Source of the DNA: Geobacillus subterraneus
Lineage (GTDB): Bacteria; Bacillota; Bacilli; Bacillales; Anoxybacillaceae
NCBI RefSeq assembly: GCF_001618685.1
Contig: NZ_CP014342.1
Span: 1,860,001-1,924,000, forward strand
Length of the DNA stretch: 64,000 nucleotides
Direction: 5' to 3'
The translations under genes and the position numbers were made by a program. Every line of letters starts with the position of its first letter. Within the stretch, counting starts at the first letter, position 1. The notes under the pieces are model-generated. The model saw nothing but the letters and a program-made list of their open reading frames with translations. It had not been told where the DNA came from and ran no database searches. Of this stretch, positions 1-8,139 are shown piece by piece.

Positions 1-172
1 TCAGGCGCGGCTGTCCTTCACGATCGGTATGCACAGCGCGGCGGTCGACGTCCGTCAAGCAAAACTCGTAAAACGATGAGAGTTTTTCCTCTGCATATTG
101 GTACAACTCATCATCCAAATACCGTTTCAAATTCCCTAGCAAATTCGGATCGACTTCACAAAGCGGTTTCAT
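1..172 (-). CDS. Acyl-CoA dehydrogenase-like protein, N-terminal part (runs off the window)
   Basis: The frame opens at ATG 172-170 and stays open to base 1, giving the first 57 residues, beginning MKPLCEVDPNLLGNLKRYLD. The acidic, amphipathic start followed by RAVHTDREGQPRL looks like the N-terminus of an acyl-CoA dehydrogenase, a flavoprotein that oxidises acyl-CoA to enoyl-CoA. The FAD and catalytic regions lie outside the window. It follows a CoA-ligase pseudogene by 18 bases and a merR gene, so it probably shares their operon in fatty-acid or branched-chain acyl-CoA breakdown. The family call is tentative because only the N-terminus is visible. Confidence 0.55.
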   Translation of the reverse strand, partial: MKPLCEVDPNLLGNLKRYLDDELYQYAEEKLSSFYEFCLTDVDRRAVHTDREGQPRL

Positions 173-190
173 CGTCCCTCCCCTTTCTTA

Positions 191-756
191 TTATCCCTGT
201 ACTTCCTGCGCCGTCTCGCGCGCCCGCAGCGCTTGTTTCAGCACTTTTCCCGTCGCGTTGCGCGGCAATTCAGCGATTGCCTCATACAAGCGGGGAATTT
301 TATAGTCAGCCAGCTTGTCGGATAGGAAGCGCTTACACTCGTCAGCAAGCGACGCAAGCGGCGCACTCAGCACAATGAACGCTTTCGCTGTTTCGCCCCA
401 CTCCGGATGCGGTACGCCGATCACGGCGACATCGGCGATCGCCGGATGCGTCCGCAGCACATCTTCCACTTCCTTTGGGTAAATGTTGACGCCGCCGGAA
501 AAAGACGGGCGTTGATCGGCACGACAACCGCGCCAAGGCGCAAAACGGCAAAGTACGAAATGGCAAACTCCTTCGTATTCGGCATATACAGCGCGACTTT
601 ATCACCGCGGCCGACGCCAAGTCGAGCCAATGACGAAGCCAAGCGGTTGACCGTTCGGTCGACCTCGGCATACGAAAGCTCCGTTTCCCCATCAATAACG
701 GCCGTTTTTTGAGGAAATTTTCTCGCTTGACGGGCGAGCAACTCCGAAATGTTCAT
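191..756 (-). pseudogene. AMP-forming acyl-CoA synthetase, internal-deletion pseudogene
   Basis: The intact enzyme would activate a fatty or other carboxylic acid to its CoA thioester. The first ~85 residues (MNISELLARQ to VVVPINARL) are a normal N-terminus. Near base 500 they run directly into the C-terminal subdomain in another frame, which reads SGGVNIYPKEVEDVLR and ends RNATGKVLKQALR with the catalytic-lysine motif. About 330 residues, including the P-loop-like YTSGTTG motif and the adenylate pocket, are missing, against a usual ~510-520 residues. The start ATG overlaps the stop of merR (ATGA), so translation was coupled. Deletion plus frameshift means it cannot be functional. Confidence 0.9.
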
Positions 757-1142
757 CCTTCTTCTTCCTCCCATTCTCGCAATCGCTTTTCAAAATCGGA
801 AAGCAGAGATTCCATCTCCGCCTTCAGCTGCAACAAATCGTCAATTCGCTCGCTCACCTCCTTAATTTTTTTGCGCCCGTATTCGACCGTTTTTTCGAGT
901 TGTTTCCTTCCCGTGCGATCCTCATCAAACAGCGCGATCATCTCATGGATTTCGTCAAGCGAGAAGCCGAACCGTTTGCCGCGCAAAATGAGCTTGAGTT
1001 TCGCCCGCTCCTTTTTCGTATACAGCCGTTGCCCGGACTCCGTCCGCATCGGGGTAAGCAGCCCGCGCTCTTCGTAATAGCGGATCGTCCGCGTGCTCAC
1101 ATCAAACTCATGCGCCAAATCGGAAATGGTGAAATAATGCAT
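753..1142 (-). CDS. MerR-family transcriptional regulator of an acyl-CoA catabolic operon
   Basis: This 129-residue protein has an N-terminal winged-helix MerR domain: YFTISDLAHEFDVSTRTIRYYEERGLLTPMRT is the classic recognition helix and RYYEE wing, and GQRLYTKKE completes it. A dimerising antiparallel coiled coil fills roughly residues 75-125. There are no cysteines suggestive of metal sensing. MerR proteins of this compact type (LiuR-like) control leucine or fatty acyl-CoA degradation genes, and here the downstream genes are a CoA ligase and an acyl-CoA dehydrogenase. I prefer ATG 1142 over ATG 1148 because AAAGGG then sits six bases upstream. A palindrome upstream is a likely autoregulatory operator. 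Confidence 0.85.
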   Translation of the reverse strand: MHYFTISDLAHEFDVSTRTIRYYEERGLLTPMRTESGQRLYTKKERAKLKLILRGKRFGFSLDEIHEMIALFDEDRTGRKQLEKTVEYGRKKIKEVSERIDDLLQLKAEMESLLSDFEKRLREWEEEEG

Positions 1143-1178
1143 CGTCATCCCTTTCTTAGATATAATATTCTGAATTTT

Positions 1179-1207
1179 ATTTTATTTTACGTTGACGTAA
1201 AAGTCAA
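1179..1207 (-). promoter_or_regulatory. merR promoter with palindromic operator
   Basis: On the minus strand TTGACT (1207-1202) lies 17 bases from TAAAAT (1184-1179). Bases 1185-1202 form the palindrome TTTTACGTTGACGTAAAA, with perfect 7-base arms and a 4-base centre, filling the spacer between the two hexamers. A MerR dimer site in the spacer is the usual position for this family. That the site is bound by the adjacent MerR protein is inference. Confidence 0.6.
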
Positions 1208-1232
1208 CCAATATCGTGCTTGGGGAACAAAG

Positions 1233-1265
1233 AAAAAAGGATGTCTCAGCAAAAACGAGACACCC
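1233..1265 (-). terminator. Rho-independent terminator of the ABC-2 exporter operon
   Basis: Minus-strand stem formed by 1265-1257 and 1247-1239 (GGGTGTCTC / GAGACATCC, one mismatch), with a 9-base loop and a run of T from 1238 to 1233. It lies 24 bases after the stop of the last gene of the exporter. Confidence 0.75.
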
Positions 1266-1288
1266 TTTGCCTGAAGATGGATGAATCC

Positions 1289-2083
1289 TCACCCGCCCGC
1301 TCCTGTATAAAAGCGCAAGGCAAAGCACCAAAAGCGGCGGGCAATCCATAAAAAGAGGAAGGACACAACCAAAGCGGCAATCGCTGTCCGAGCACTCCAT
1401 TTGCCTAGCAGCGCCAGCGCGGGGGTGTTCGTGATTAATACGGCCGGCAATATGTAGGTGATCACCATCCGAACCACTCCGCGATACATGCTGCCGGGGA
1501 AGCGGGCCGTTTCAAAAAACGAGTCGAAAATAAACGACAAGTCGTCGATGCGCACCACCCAAAACGATGTCGTCATCAGCATCATCCATAGCGAATAAAT
1601 CAACAAAAGCGAAGCAGCCATCACAACAAGAAACATCAATACGTCAGCCGCCGACGGAACGTAGCGCCCGACAGACAAACCGTAGCCGATGACGCCGAAG
1701 CCGAGCACGACATCGATGAGCCGCCAAAAGACAAGATGGCGGAAGCTGACGTAAAACATGCTATCGACCGGCTTTGTCAAAATGTAATCGAGCGTGCCGC
1801 GCCTAACGTGTTCAAGCAGCCGCGGCATGTTCGGACGGAGCGCAAAGTCGATGAACCCGCGCAGCGTATTAAAGACGCCGAGCAAGACAAGCACCTCCGC
1901 GTACGTCCAGCCGCCTAAATCATCCGTCTGATAAAAAAAGATATGAACGGTGAGCAGCGCCATGCCAACGCCAAAAAAACTGGCTGCGAAATTGCCGAAA
2001 AATTCGCTTCGATACTCCATTTCCTCCACGACACAGGCGCGGAAAAATTCGCGGAACACCCGTCCATACCGCCGCATATTCAT
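1289..2083 (-). CDS. ABC-2 family membrane permease (COG3694 type)
   Basis: This 264-residue integral membrane protein has about six hydrophobic segments and the characteristic cytoplasmic stretch RPNMPRLLEHVRRGTLDYILTKPVDSMFY of ABC-2 permeases of the COG3694 group. It is one half of a heterodimeric membrane domain. The other half is the gene upstream, whose stop overlaps this start (ATGA at 2083-2080), so the two are translationally coupled. The ATP-binding subunit is the first gene. Such three-gene exporters are related to daunorubicin-type systems, but the substrate is unknown. A longer frame starts at 2158, but ATG 2083 with GGTAGGTGG in front fits the coupling. Confidence 0.85.
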   Translation of the reverse strand: MNMRRYGRVFREFFRACVVEEMEYRSEFFGNFAASFFGVGMALLTVHIFFYQTDDLGGWTYAEVLVLLGVFNTLRGFIDFALRPNMPRLLEHVRRGTLDYILTKPVDSMFYVSFRHLVFWRLIDVVLGFGVIGYGLSVGRYVPSAADVLMFLVVMAASLLLIYSLWMMLMTTSFWVVRIDDLSFIFDSFFETARFPGSMYRGVVRMVITYILPAVLITNTPALALLGKWSARTAIAALVVSFLFLWIARRFWCFALRFYTGAGG

Positions 2084-2859
2084 CCACCTACCGCCTGATT
2101 TTTTTTCATTCCCGCCTTCCACAGCCATTGCAAAACGGCAGCGAACACAAACAGCCACCCTGCCGCGATGGCAAAGCCGTGCACCAATTCCCCTCGACTT
2201 GCGGCTCCGGTGGCGATTTCAATCGGAAAGCTAATCATATAGCGGAACGGCAGCCACTCGCTCCATTCCCGAAGCTGCGGCGGAAGCAGCTCGAGCGGCG
2301 CGATTCTTCCCGACAAAAACAGCGAAATAACATCGATGACGCCGTACACAGCCGCCACTTTGGTCACCCAAAACGCCAGCAGCCCGCACGAGTAGCTCAA
2401 CAAAAAACGAAGCGCCGCGCCCAATACGACCGCCAGCAAAAACCACCCGATTTGGCTTCCGGTCATATGTGGGCGAAGCGCCGGCCAAAACACCGTCCCC
2501 ACTGCCCAAACCGGCACTAAAATGACGAGAAACAGCCATTTATAGATGATATTTTCCGCAATCGCCCAATGGATCGGATGAAGCGGCCGCAACAACAAGT
2601 TCGAAAACGTCCCTTCGCGGATTTCACGGTCAAGCTCCCATACATCCCACGCACTCGTCATCCGCTCGACAAAAATGACCGCCATAAAATAAAAGACAAA
2701 CGACTCACTCTCTTCCGGATGAATGTTCATCCAAACGAACATCGTAATGAGCGGCTGGGTGATGGCGCCCGTCATCCAGACGAACGTCGCCAAGCGGTAC
2801 GCGATCATTTCAATATACTTCATGCGCAACAGGGCGATATATTTACGCACCATATCCAT
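2080..2859 (-). CDS. ABC-2 family membrane permease (COG4587 type)
   Basis: This 259-residue polytopic membrane protein begins MDMVRKYIALLRMKYIEMIAYR. It contains the loop WDVWELDREIREGTFSNLLLRPLHPIHW, the COG4587 counterpart of the motif seen in the partner permease. About six transmembrane segments are predicted by eye. It overlaps the ATPase gene by 17 bases and the second permease by 4, so all three are expected to form one exporter complex. Substrate is not deducible; lipid, antibiotic or glycan export are known roles in the wider family. Confidence 0.85.
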   Translation of the reverse strand: MDMVRKYIALLRMKYIEMIAYRLATFVWMTGAITQPLITMFVWMNIHPEESESFVFYFMAVIFVERMTSAWDVWELDREIREGTFSNLLLRPLHPIHWAIAENIIYKWLFLVILVPVWAVGTVFWPALRPHMTGSQIGWFLLAVVLGAALRFLLSYSCGLLAFWVTKVAAVYGVIDVISLFLSGRIAPLELLPPQLREWSEWLPFRYMISFPIEIATGAASRGELVHGFAIAAGWLFVFAAVLQWLWKAGMKKNQAVGG

Positions 2860-3829
2860 CCCCCTGAAACGCGCGCGTAATCACTTCCTCAAGCGGCGGA
2901 TCTTCGATATTGATATCACGGACTTCAAACTGCTGAAGCAGCCGCGCCGCCGTCCCCGCTGCCGTCTCGCGCGCCACCCTGAGCACAACCGTTCCCTCTT
3001 CCATTTCCGCCACTTCCCCATACTCGTCCCAGTTGATGTTTGGCAGCTGCGCAAACCGGACTTCCAACCGCTTGTACGGCGCCAGCTTCTCCGTCAGCAC
3101 CGAAAGTTCCCCGTCGTAAAGGAGCCGACCGTAGTTAATGATCATCACCCGGTCACAAAGCGCAGCGACATCGCCCATGTAATGTGACGTCAGCAAAATG
3201 GTCGTCTCGTGCTCTCGATTGTAGTCAACGATAAAACGGCGCACGTTTTCTTGCGTATGAACGTCAAGCCCGATCGTCGGCTCATCTAAAAACAACACGT
3301 GCGGCCGATGCAAAAGCGCCGCCGCCAGCTCGCAGCGCATCCGCTGCCCGAGCGACAAGCTGCGCGTCGGCTTGTCCAACAGCGGCGCCAAATCAAGCAG
3401 CTCGGTGAGCTCCTCAAGCGTCTGGCGGAACGACCGATCATCAATATCATAAATGGCTTTATTGACCAAAAACGTCTCCATCGGCGGAATGTCCCAAATA
3501 AGCTGGCTTTTTTGTCCCATCACTAAGCTCATCATCTTTTTAAACTCCGGCTTTTGTTCAAACGGCACAAAACCGCCGACCGTAATCTCCCCTGATGTCG
3601 GATGCAACAGGCCGGCAAGCATTTTCATCGTCGTCGTTTTCCCCGCCCCGTTCGGGCCTAAAAAGCCGACAATCTCCCCTTTTTCGATCGTGAACGAAAC
3701 GTCTTTGACCGCCTCGATGACCCGGTAGTCGCGGCGCCATAAATGGCGCACCGCCTCAAGCCATCCGGCTTCGCGACGATGAACGCGGAACGATTTATGC
3801 AAATGGCTGACACGGATCACCACATTCAT
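2843..3829 (-). CDS. ABC exporter ATP-binding protein (COG4586 type)
   Basis: The 328-residue ATPase drives the two downstream permeases. Visible motifs: Walker A GPNGAGKTT at about 58-66, Q-loop region MGQKSQ near 104-109, signature LSLGQ at about 158-162, Walker B VLFLDEP at about 178-184, and the switch His in LLTSHYMGD. The C-terminal ~80 residues form the extra regulatory domain typical of COG4586 ATPases. It is the first gene of a three-gene operon. No regulator or immunity gene is adjacent, so the substrate stays open. Confidence 0.9.
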   Translation of the reverse strand: MNVVIRVSHLHKSFRVHRREAGWLEAVRHLWRRDYRVIEAVKDVSFTIEKGEIVGFLGPNGAGKTTTMKMLAGLLHPTSGEITVGGFVPFEQKPEFKKMMSLVMGQKSQLIWDIPPMETFLVNKAIYDIDDRSFRQTLEELTELLDLAPLLDKPTRSLSLGQRMRCELAAALLHRPHVLFLDEPTIGLDVHTQENVRRFIVDYNREHETTILLTSHYMGDVAALCDRVMIINYGRLLYDGELSVLTEKLAPYKRLEVRFAQLPNINWDEYGEVAEMEEGTVVLRVARETAAGTAARLLQQFEVRDINIEDPPLEEVITRAFQGDGYGA

Positions 3830-3984
3830 CCCCCAATATGTGCAATGCTGTTGACATTCTTTTGTTATATCACATTCAGAGGGAGTGCTGCAAAGAAAAA
3901 CATTTCGTCATCTTTTCTCTATCGTTCCCATCTTTCGTCATGTATAATAATAGAAGAGAATCGAACGAGAAAGAGGGGTGTCGA

Positions 3985-4245
3985 ATGGGGGAAATCACCA
4001 ATGAAATGATTTGGCAAGCCATCAAAGAGCTCGCCGATCAGCTTCAGCAAACAAACGGACGAGTCGAGCAGCTCACCAAACAAGTGCAACAGATGAACGA
4101 ACAAGTGCACCGGTTAAGCGAACAAGTGTCCGACATGGATCAGCGGCTCACCGACGTCGCCAACGGCCAAAAAATTTTAGTGGAAGAACTGTTTGAAAAC
4201 AAAAAGGAGATCAAGCGCGTCAAAACGGCGCTCAACCTGTATTAA
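3985..4245 (+). CDS. Small coiled-coil protein of unknown function
   Basis: This 86-residue hydrophilic protein is almost entirely one coiled coil: repeated Q/V/L heptads run from about residue 15 to 80 (LQQTNGRVEQLTKQVQQMNEQVHRLSEQV). There is no signal peptide or membrane segment. ATG 3985 is preceded by AGAGGGG at a normal distance, whereas the frame's upstream extension to 3838 has no such site. TATAAT at 3943-3948 may be its -10 box. It faces away from the exporter operon. Function unknown; similar short coiled-coil proteins are common in Geobacillus. Confidence 0.65.
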   Translation: MGEITNEMIWQAIKELADQLQQTNGRVEQLTKQVQQMNEQVHRLSEQVSDMDQRLTDVANGQKILVEELFENKKEIKRVKTALNLY

Positions 4246-4738
4246 GGCTCATCCTTTCACCCAGTTTATGATTTCGCTGCTTTCCTCTCGATTTGTTTCT
4301 CATCTTTGCTGCACTCATCGGAAAAAACGGGGCATTTCCGTCACCGCTGTCCACAACCACTGGTTATTTGAGTAACCGCGGGCCATGTATATGCACTTTC
4401 AGTCGATCGAGCCCCCGCTTGAGTTTGCCCGTAACGTGCGAGAGGCATTTCGGGTGTTAAAAGACTAGCGGATAAGAGTGGATTGGCCCTTTTGCTGCCT
4501 CGACAGGCCGCCTCATCGACCGAGCGTCACCAAACGGTTCTAGCAGTTCCTGCTCGGAAAAAGGTTTGCCGCGAAAACTTTCTTTCTCTCCTGTTTAGGA
4601 GTCCTTCGCCCATTTTCAGAGATAGCAGAGCACCATCCGAGCCCCATCGGCTAGACGATTGGAAACAGCCGAGACTGAGGCGAAGGGCTTTCAACATCAC
4701 TTGCATCCTATTCTAAAATCCTTCTTTTTTGAAACCAT
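4246..4738. other. Gene-poor stretch with possible decayed coding remnants
   Basis: About 490 bases without a convincing gene. A 27-codon frame at 4385-4468 (+) beginning MYMHFQSIEPPLEFARNV, and the last part of a frame ending at 4716 (+) with DDWKQPRLRRRAFNITCILF, both read like the C-termini of real proteins (possibly a transposase for the second), but neither has a start region or an identifiable family. I treat the stretch as the remains of a lost gene or insertion element. Confidence 0.3.
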
Positions 4739-4770
4739 CCCCCCGACCTATGCCTCGGGGGGACTTTTTT
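4739..4770 (+). terminator. Strong hairpin terminator
   Basis: CCCCCCGA (4739-4746) pairs with TCGGGGGG (4755-4762) around an 8-base loop, followed by ACTTTTTT. The T-run is on the plus strand, so it ends plus-strand transcription from the decayed stretch. The hairpin could also slow minus-strand transcripts leaving livF, but that side has only a weak T-rich tail. Confidence 0.7.
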
Positions 4771-4795
4771 ACCGACCTTCTAGCAGTTCGTAAAA

Positions 4796-5488
4796 CTAAG
4801 AACTCAACAGCAAATACTTGTTTTTGACGTGGATATCCAATTCGTTCGGCGTTCCGCCAAACACAACCGCTCCTTTGTTCAAAATATAGACGAAGTCAGC
4901 CAGTTCCAACGCCATCGCTAAATTTTGCTCGACCAACAAGATCGTCAGCCCTTGTTGTTTCAATTGCCGAATAATTTCCGTCACTTCTTGCACCATCAAC
5001 GGCGACAATCCTTCCGACGGCTCATCAAGAAGCAGCACTTTCGGATTGGTCAACAGCGCTCTCCCGATCGACAGCATTTGCTGCTCCCCCCCGCTTAAAT
5101 CGCCACCCATCGACGACTCCCTTTCCTTTAACCGGGGGAACATGGCGTATATTTGATCCAACGTCCAACCGTTTTCGGCCGGACGATATGTTGTCATTAA
5201 GTTTTCCTTTACGGTCAAATTCGGGAAGATTCGTCTCCCTTGCGGAACAAGCCCAATTCCTAACCGCGATATTTGAAAACTCGTCTTATCTTGAATTTCT
5301 GTCTGTTCCAACACGATCTTCCCTGTTTTAGCCGGAACCATCCCCATAATGGAGTGGATCGTCGTCGTCTTCCCCATTCCGTTCCGACCTAACAAAACGG
5401 TCACTTTTCCTTTTTCCACCGTCAACGAAACGTTGTGAAGGACATGGCTGTCTCCATAAAACGTATTCATGTTATAGACGTTCAGCAC
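4796..5488 (-). CDS. livF: Branched-chain-type ABC importer ATPase LivF
   Basis: This is a 230-residue ATPase of the HAAT (hydrophobic amino acid) importer family. Walker A GRNGMGKT is at about 34-41, LSGGEQQ is the signature and VLLLDEPSEGLSP the Walker B. LLVEQN and the short length are diagnostic of LivF. I choose GTG 5488: AGGGG lies about ten bases upstream, it overlaps the end of livG, and it gives the family's usual length. The ATG at 5560 would add a non-homologous leader. It is the last gene of the five-gene operon and partners livG. Confidence 0.87.
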   Translation of the reverse strand: MLNVYNMNTFYGDSHVLHNVSLTVEKGKVTVLLGRNGMGKTTTIHSIMGMVPAKTGKIVLEQTEIQDKTSFQISRLGIGLVPQGRRIFPNLTVKENLMTTYRPAENGWTLDQIYAMFPRLKERESSMGGDLSGGEQQMLSIGRALLTNPKVLLLDEPSEGLSPLMVQEVTEIIRQLKQQGLTILLVEQNLAMALELADFVYILNKGAVVFGGTPNELDIHVKNKYLLLSS

Positions 5489-6251
5489 CGACCGTTTTCC
5501 CCTTCCCGATATAAATTTCGTTGACCCGTTCGTCACCCCGCACTTCATCAGGGGTTCCATCGATTAAAATATAGCCGTCATACAGTACAATCATGCGCTC
5601 GGCCAATCCAAACACAACATCGAGATCGTGTTCGATCACCATGACGGTAAGATCCTTTGGCAACTGGTGAAGCAACTGGACAATGTAAGTGGTTTCGGCT
5701 TGGGACATGCCCGCCGTCGGTTCATCAAGCAAGAGCACATCAGGCTCCATCGCAATGCCGAGCAAGATCTCGACTTGCCGCTGCTCACCGTACGACAACG
5801 TTTTTACTCGTTCATTGGCAATCTCCTTGAGCCCCCACGTCTCAAGCAAATGTTCCGCTTCCGCAAACAGCGCCGGCGCCCGGCGGGCATTTCTCGGTTT
5901 GAACCATACATTCGCCATTCCGCGCTTCCGCTGCAATACTAATAACAAGTTGTCGAGCACTGTCAATTCATTAAGCAGATTATTTTTCTGAAACGTGCGC
6001 ACAATCCCTTCTTGCGCTCTTTTAAAATTCGGCATGTTTGTCATTTCTCTTCCTTTGTAATAGATCTTGCCTCCGGTAGGAAGGAGATCGCCCGCTAACA
6101 AGTGAAAAAACGTCGTTTTTCCCGCCCCATTCGGGCCGATCATTCCGATTCGCTCGCCTTTTCTCACGCTGAGGGATACGTCCTTAATAATTTGCAAGCC
6201 GCCGAAATGCTTGCTGATTCTCTCAACATGCAATATGACATCCTTTTCCAT
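5472..6251 (-). CDS. livG: Branched-chain-type ABC importer ATPase LivG
   Basis: The 259-residue ATPase has Walker A GPNGAGKTT near residues 35-43, signature LSYGEQRQ and Walker B VLLLDEPTAGMSQ followed by VIEHDLDVVF. The LSYGEQR signature and the IVRTFQ Q-loop are typical of LivG. It works with LivF on the cytoplasmic face of the LivH/LivM membrane pair to import branched-chain amino acids or related small acids. The gene overlaps livF by 17 bases and follows livM by 11 bases. Confidence 0.9.
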   Translation of the reverse strand: MEKDVILHVERISKHFGGLQIIKDVSLSVRKGERIGMIGPNGAGKTTFFHLLAGDLLPTGGKIYYKGREMTNMPNFKRAQEGIVRTFQKNNLLNELTVLDNLLLVLQRKRGMANVWFKPRNARRAPALFAEAEHLLETWGLKEIANERVKTLSYGEQRQVEILLGIAMEPDVLLLDEPTAGMSQAETTYIVQLLHQLPKDLTVMVIEHDLDVVFGLAERMIVLYDGYILIDGTPDEVRGDERVNEIYIGKGKTVGAERL

Positions 6252-6262
6252 TTTCCTCCCCC

Positions 6263-7252
6263 TTATTGATTGGCCTCATTATTCACCAATGGTTTCGTGC
6301 CTTTTTGTGAAATCGGCAGCCTATGGGCGGCTAGTTTTTGAAACAGACGCGCAAAACCGACAAGCCCTCGCGGCATAAAAACAACGAAAAGAATGAAAAT
6401 GATCCCGATAATCATCGTCCACACCGTTGTATAAGAACTGACGATCGTCTCCAATATAACGATAAACGCCGCTCCCAACACAGGGCCGATCATCGTTCCG
6501 GCTCCACCAATCAACACCATAATGAGCACCGATCCCGACATCGTCCAGTACACATCGTTCGGCGAAACAAAACCGTTCAAGTTCGAATATAAGGCGCCTG
6601 AAATCCCGCCGATGGCTCCTGCTATGATAAAAGCAATGTATTTATACAGGGCGGTGTTATACCCCATCGCTTTCATCCGCATTTCATTTTCGCGAATTCC
6701 GATTAACACATGACCAAATGGAGATTTAACAATCAATCCTAAGACGATGTAAACAACGACAAACACGAGCACAATTGAATAATAAAGGAACACAGGATTG
6801 GAAAGATCTATCGTCCCTAACATCGGGCTCGGCAACCCGGACAGCCCGTTCGATCCGCCCGTTATTGTGGTCGATTGATGGACAAACGAGTAAATCATTT
6901 GCGAAAAGGCTAGCGTCAACATAAGAAAATAAAACCCGTTCACTTTCACGCAAAAAAGACCGATGACGGCCGACGCCGCCGCAGCAATTAGAACCGAAGC
7001 CAAAAGGATCAACAGAAACTGCGGTGACCACTCTTTCGCCAGAAGGGCCGACGCGTACGCGCCAATCCCGAAAAAGGCGGCATGCCCTAATGAAACGAGT
7101 CCCGTATAGCCGACAAGCACGTTCAAGCTGAGGGCGAAAATCGCTAAAACCAAAATTTCAGCAAGCAAATTGAGATAAAACAAGGAAAAGAAAAAAGGGA
7201 CGGCAATAAGCAAGATGACAGCGACGATGCCAATGAAAACTTGTCTATTCAA
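6263..7252 (-). CDS. livM: Branched-chain-type ABC importer permease LivM
   Basis: This 329-residue membrane protein has about nine to ten hydrophobic segments. The diagnostic LivM stretch LSLNVLVGYTGLVSLGHAAFFGIGAYASALL lies at residues ~42-72, and the cytoplasmic EAA-like loop is IRENEMRMKAMGYN. It forms the transmembrane channel with LivH. Its start overlaps the livH stop by 4 bases. The C-terminus carries a short basic tail past the last membrane segment. Confidence 0.9.
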   Translation of the reverse strand: MNRQVFIGIVAVILLIAVPFFFSLFYLNLLAEILVLAIFALSLNVLVGYTGLVSLGHAAFFGIGAYASALLAKEWSPQFLLILLASVLIAAAASAVIGLFCVKVNGFYFLMLTLAFSQMIYSFVHQSTTITGGSNGLSGLPSPMLGTIDLSNPVFLYYSIVLVFVVVYIVLGLIVKSPFGHVLIGIRENEMRMKAMGYNTALYKYIAFIIAGAIGGISGALYSNLNGFVSPNDVYWTMSGSVLIMVLIGGAGTMIGPVLGAAFIVILETIVSSYTTVWTMIIGIIFILFVVFMPRGLVGFARLFQKLAAHRLPISQKGTKPLVNNEANQ

Positions 7253-8121
7253 TGCTTGATCACCTGCTTTCCAAGTAATCCATTCGGTTTGCTAATTAAA
7301 ATGACGGCCATAAGCGCAAATACAAGAAATAAACTGAGTTCCGGTACAAGAAAACGACCAAACGTTTCGACAATCCCGACAACTAAACTGGCGACAAACG
7401 TCCCGGCAATCGAACCGAGACCGCCGACAACGAGAACGACTAAAGCTAAAATTAACGTTTGAAACTCCATGCTTGGGTATAAGCCAAGAATCGGTGAAGC
7501 AATCACCCCGCCTATCCCTGCCAAATACCCGCCGACAAGAAAAACGACGGTAAAGACGAGCTTAATATTGACTCCTAATGCGCTAATCATTTCTTTGTCA
7601 CTCAACCCAGCGCGGATCATAGCCCCCCAACGCGTTTTTTCTTGGACAAACCATAAACAAGACGCCAACACGACTCCAGCAACAATAACAAACAATCGGT
7701 ATGCTGGAAATTCTTGATGAAAGAAATGCAGCGTTTCCGATAAAAAAGAAGGGAGGGGAATCGATAAAACATCCGATCCCCATATGATGGACGTCACATC
7801 GTGAATGACATACGCCAATCCGAATGTTAACAACACTTGGGATAAATGCCCTAAATGGTAAGTCGGCCTAAGCAAGATGAGTTCGATGATGAGGGATAAA
7901 ACGGCTACAATGAGTGGTGCGATGAGTAGGGCGAGCCAAAAGTTTTCGAATAGTTGCGTCGTCAATGTATAGGCAACATACGCTCCAATCATATATAACG
8001 AACCGTGGGCCAAGTTCAATACCCCTAATATTCCAAATACTAATGATAAGCCGCAAGTAATCACAAACAACAACATGCCATATGACACGCCGTTGACGAG
8101 TTGAGCGGCAATGATGTCCAT
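7249..8121 (-). CDS. livH: Branched-chain-type ABC importer permease LivH
   Basis: The 290-residue permease has about eight hydrophobic segments. Family landmarks are LVNGVSYGMLLFVITCGLSLVFGILGVLNLAHGSLYMIGAYVAY at the N-terminus and IRAGLSDKEMISALGVN in the coupling loop. It pairs with LivM. It lies 18 bases after the gene for the binding protein and overlaps livM, so one transcript is expected to cover all five genes. Confidence 0.9.
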   Translation of the reverse strand: MDIIAAQLVNGVSYGMLLFVITCGLSLVFGILGVLNLAHGSLYMIGAYVAYTLTTQLFENFWLALLIAPLIVAVLSLIIELILLRPTYHLGHLSQVLLTFGLAYVIHDVTSIIWGSDVLSIPLPSFLSETLHFFHQEFPAYRLFVIVAGVVLASCLWFVQEKTRWGAMIRAGLSDKEMISALGVNIKLVFTVVFLVGGYLAGIGGVIASPILGLYPSMEFQTLILALVVLVVGGLGSIAGTFVASLVVGIVETFGRFLVPELSLFLVFALMAVILISKPNGLLGKQVIKH

Positions 8122-8139
8122 CTTTTTTCTCCCTCCGTT

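Noticed and set aside
4783-4795. Minus-strand terminator of the liv operon at the 4739-4762 hairpin
   Set aside because: The hairpin has its T-run on the plus strand; the minus side has only a TGGTTTC tail, so I did not call a minus-strand terminator.
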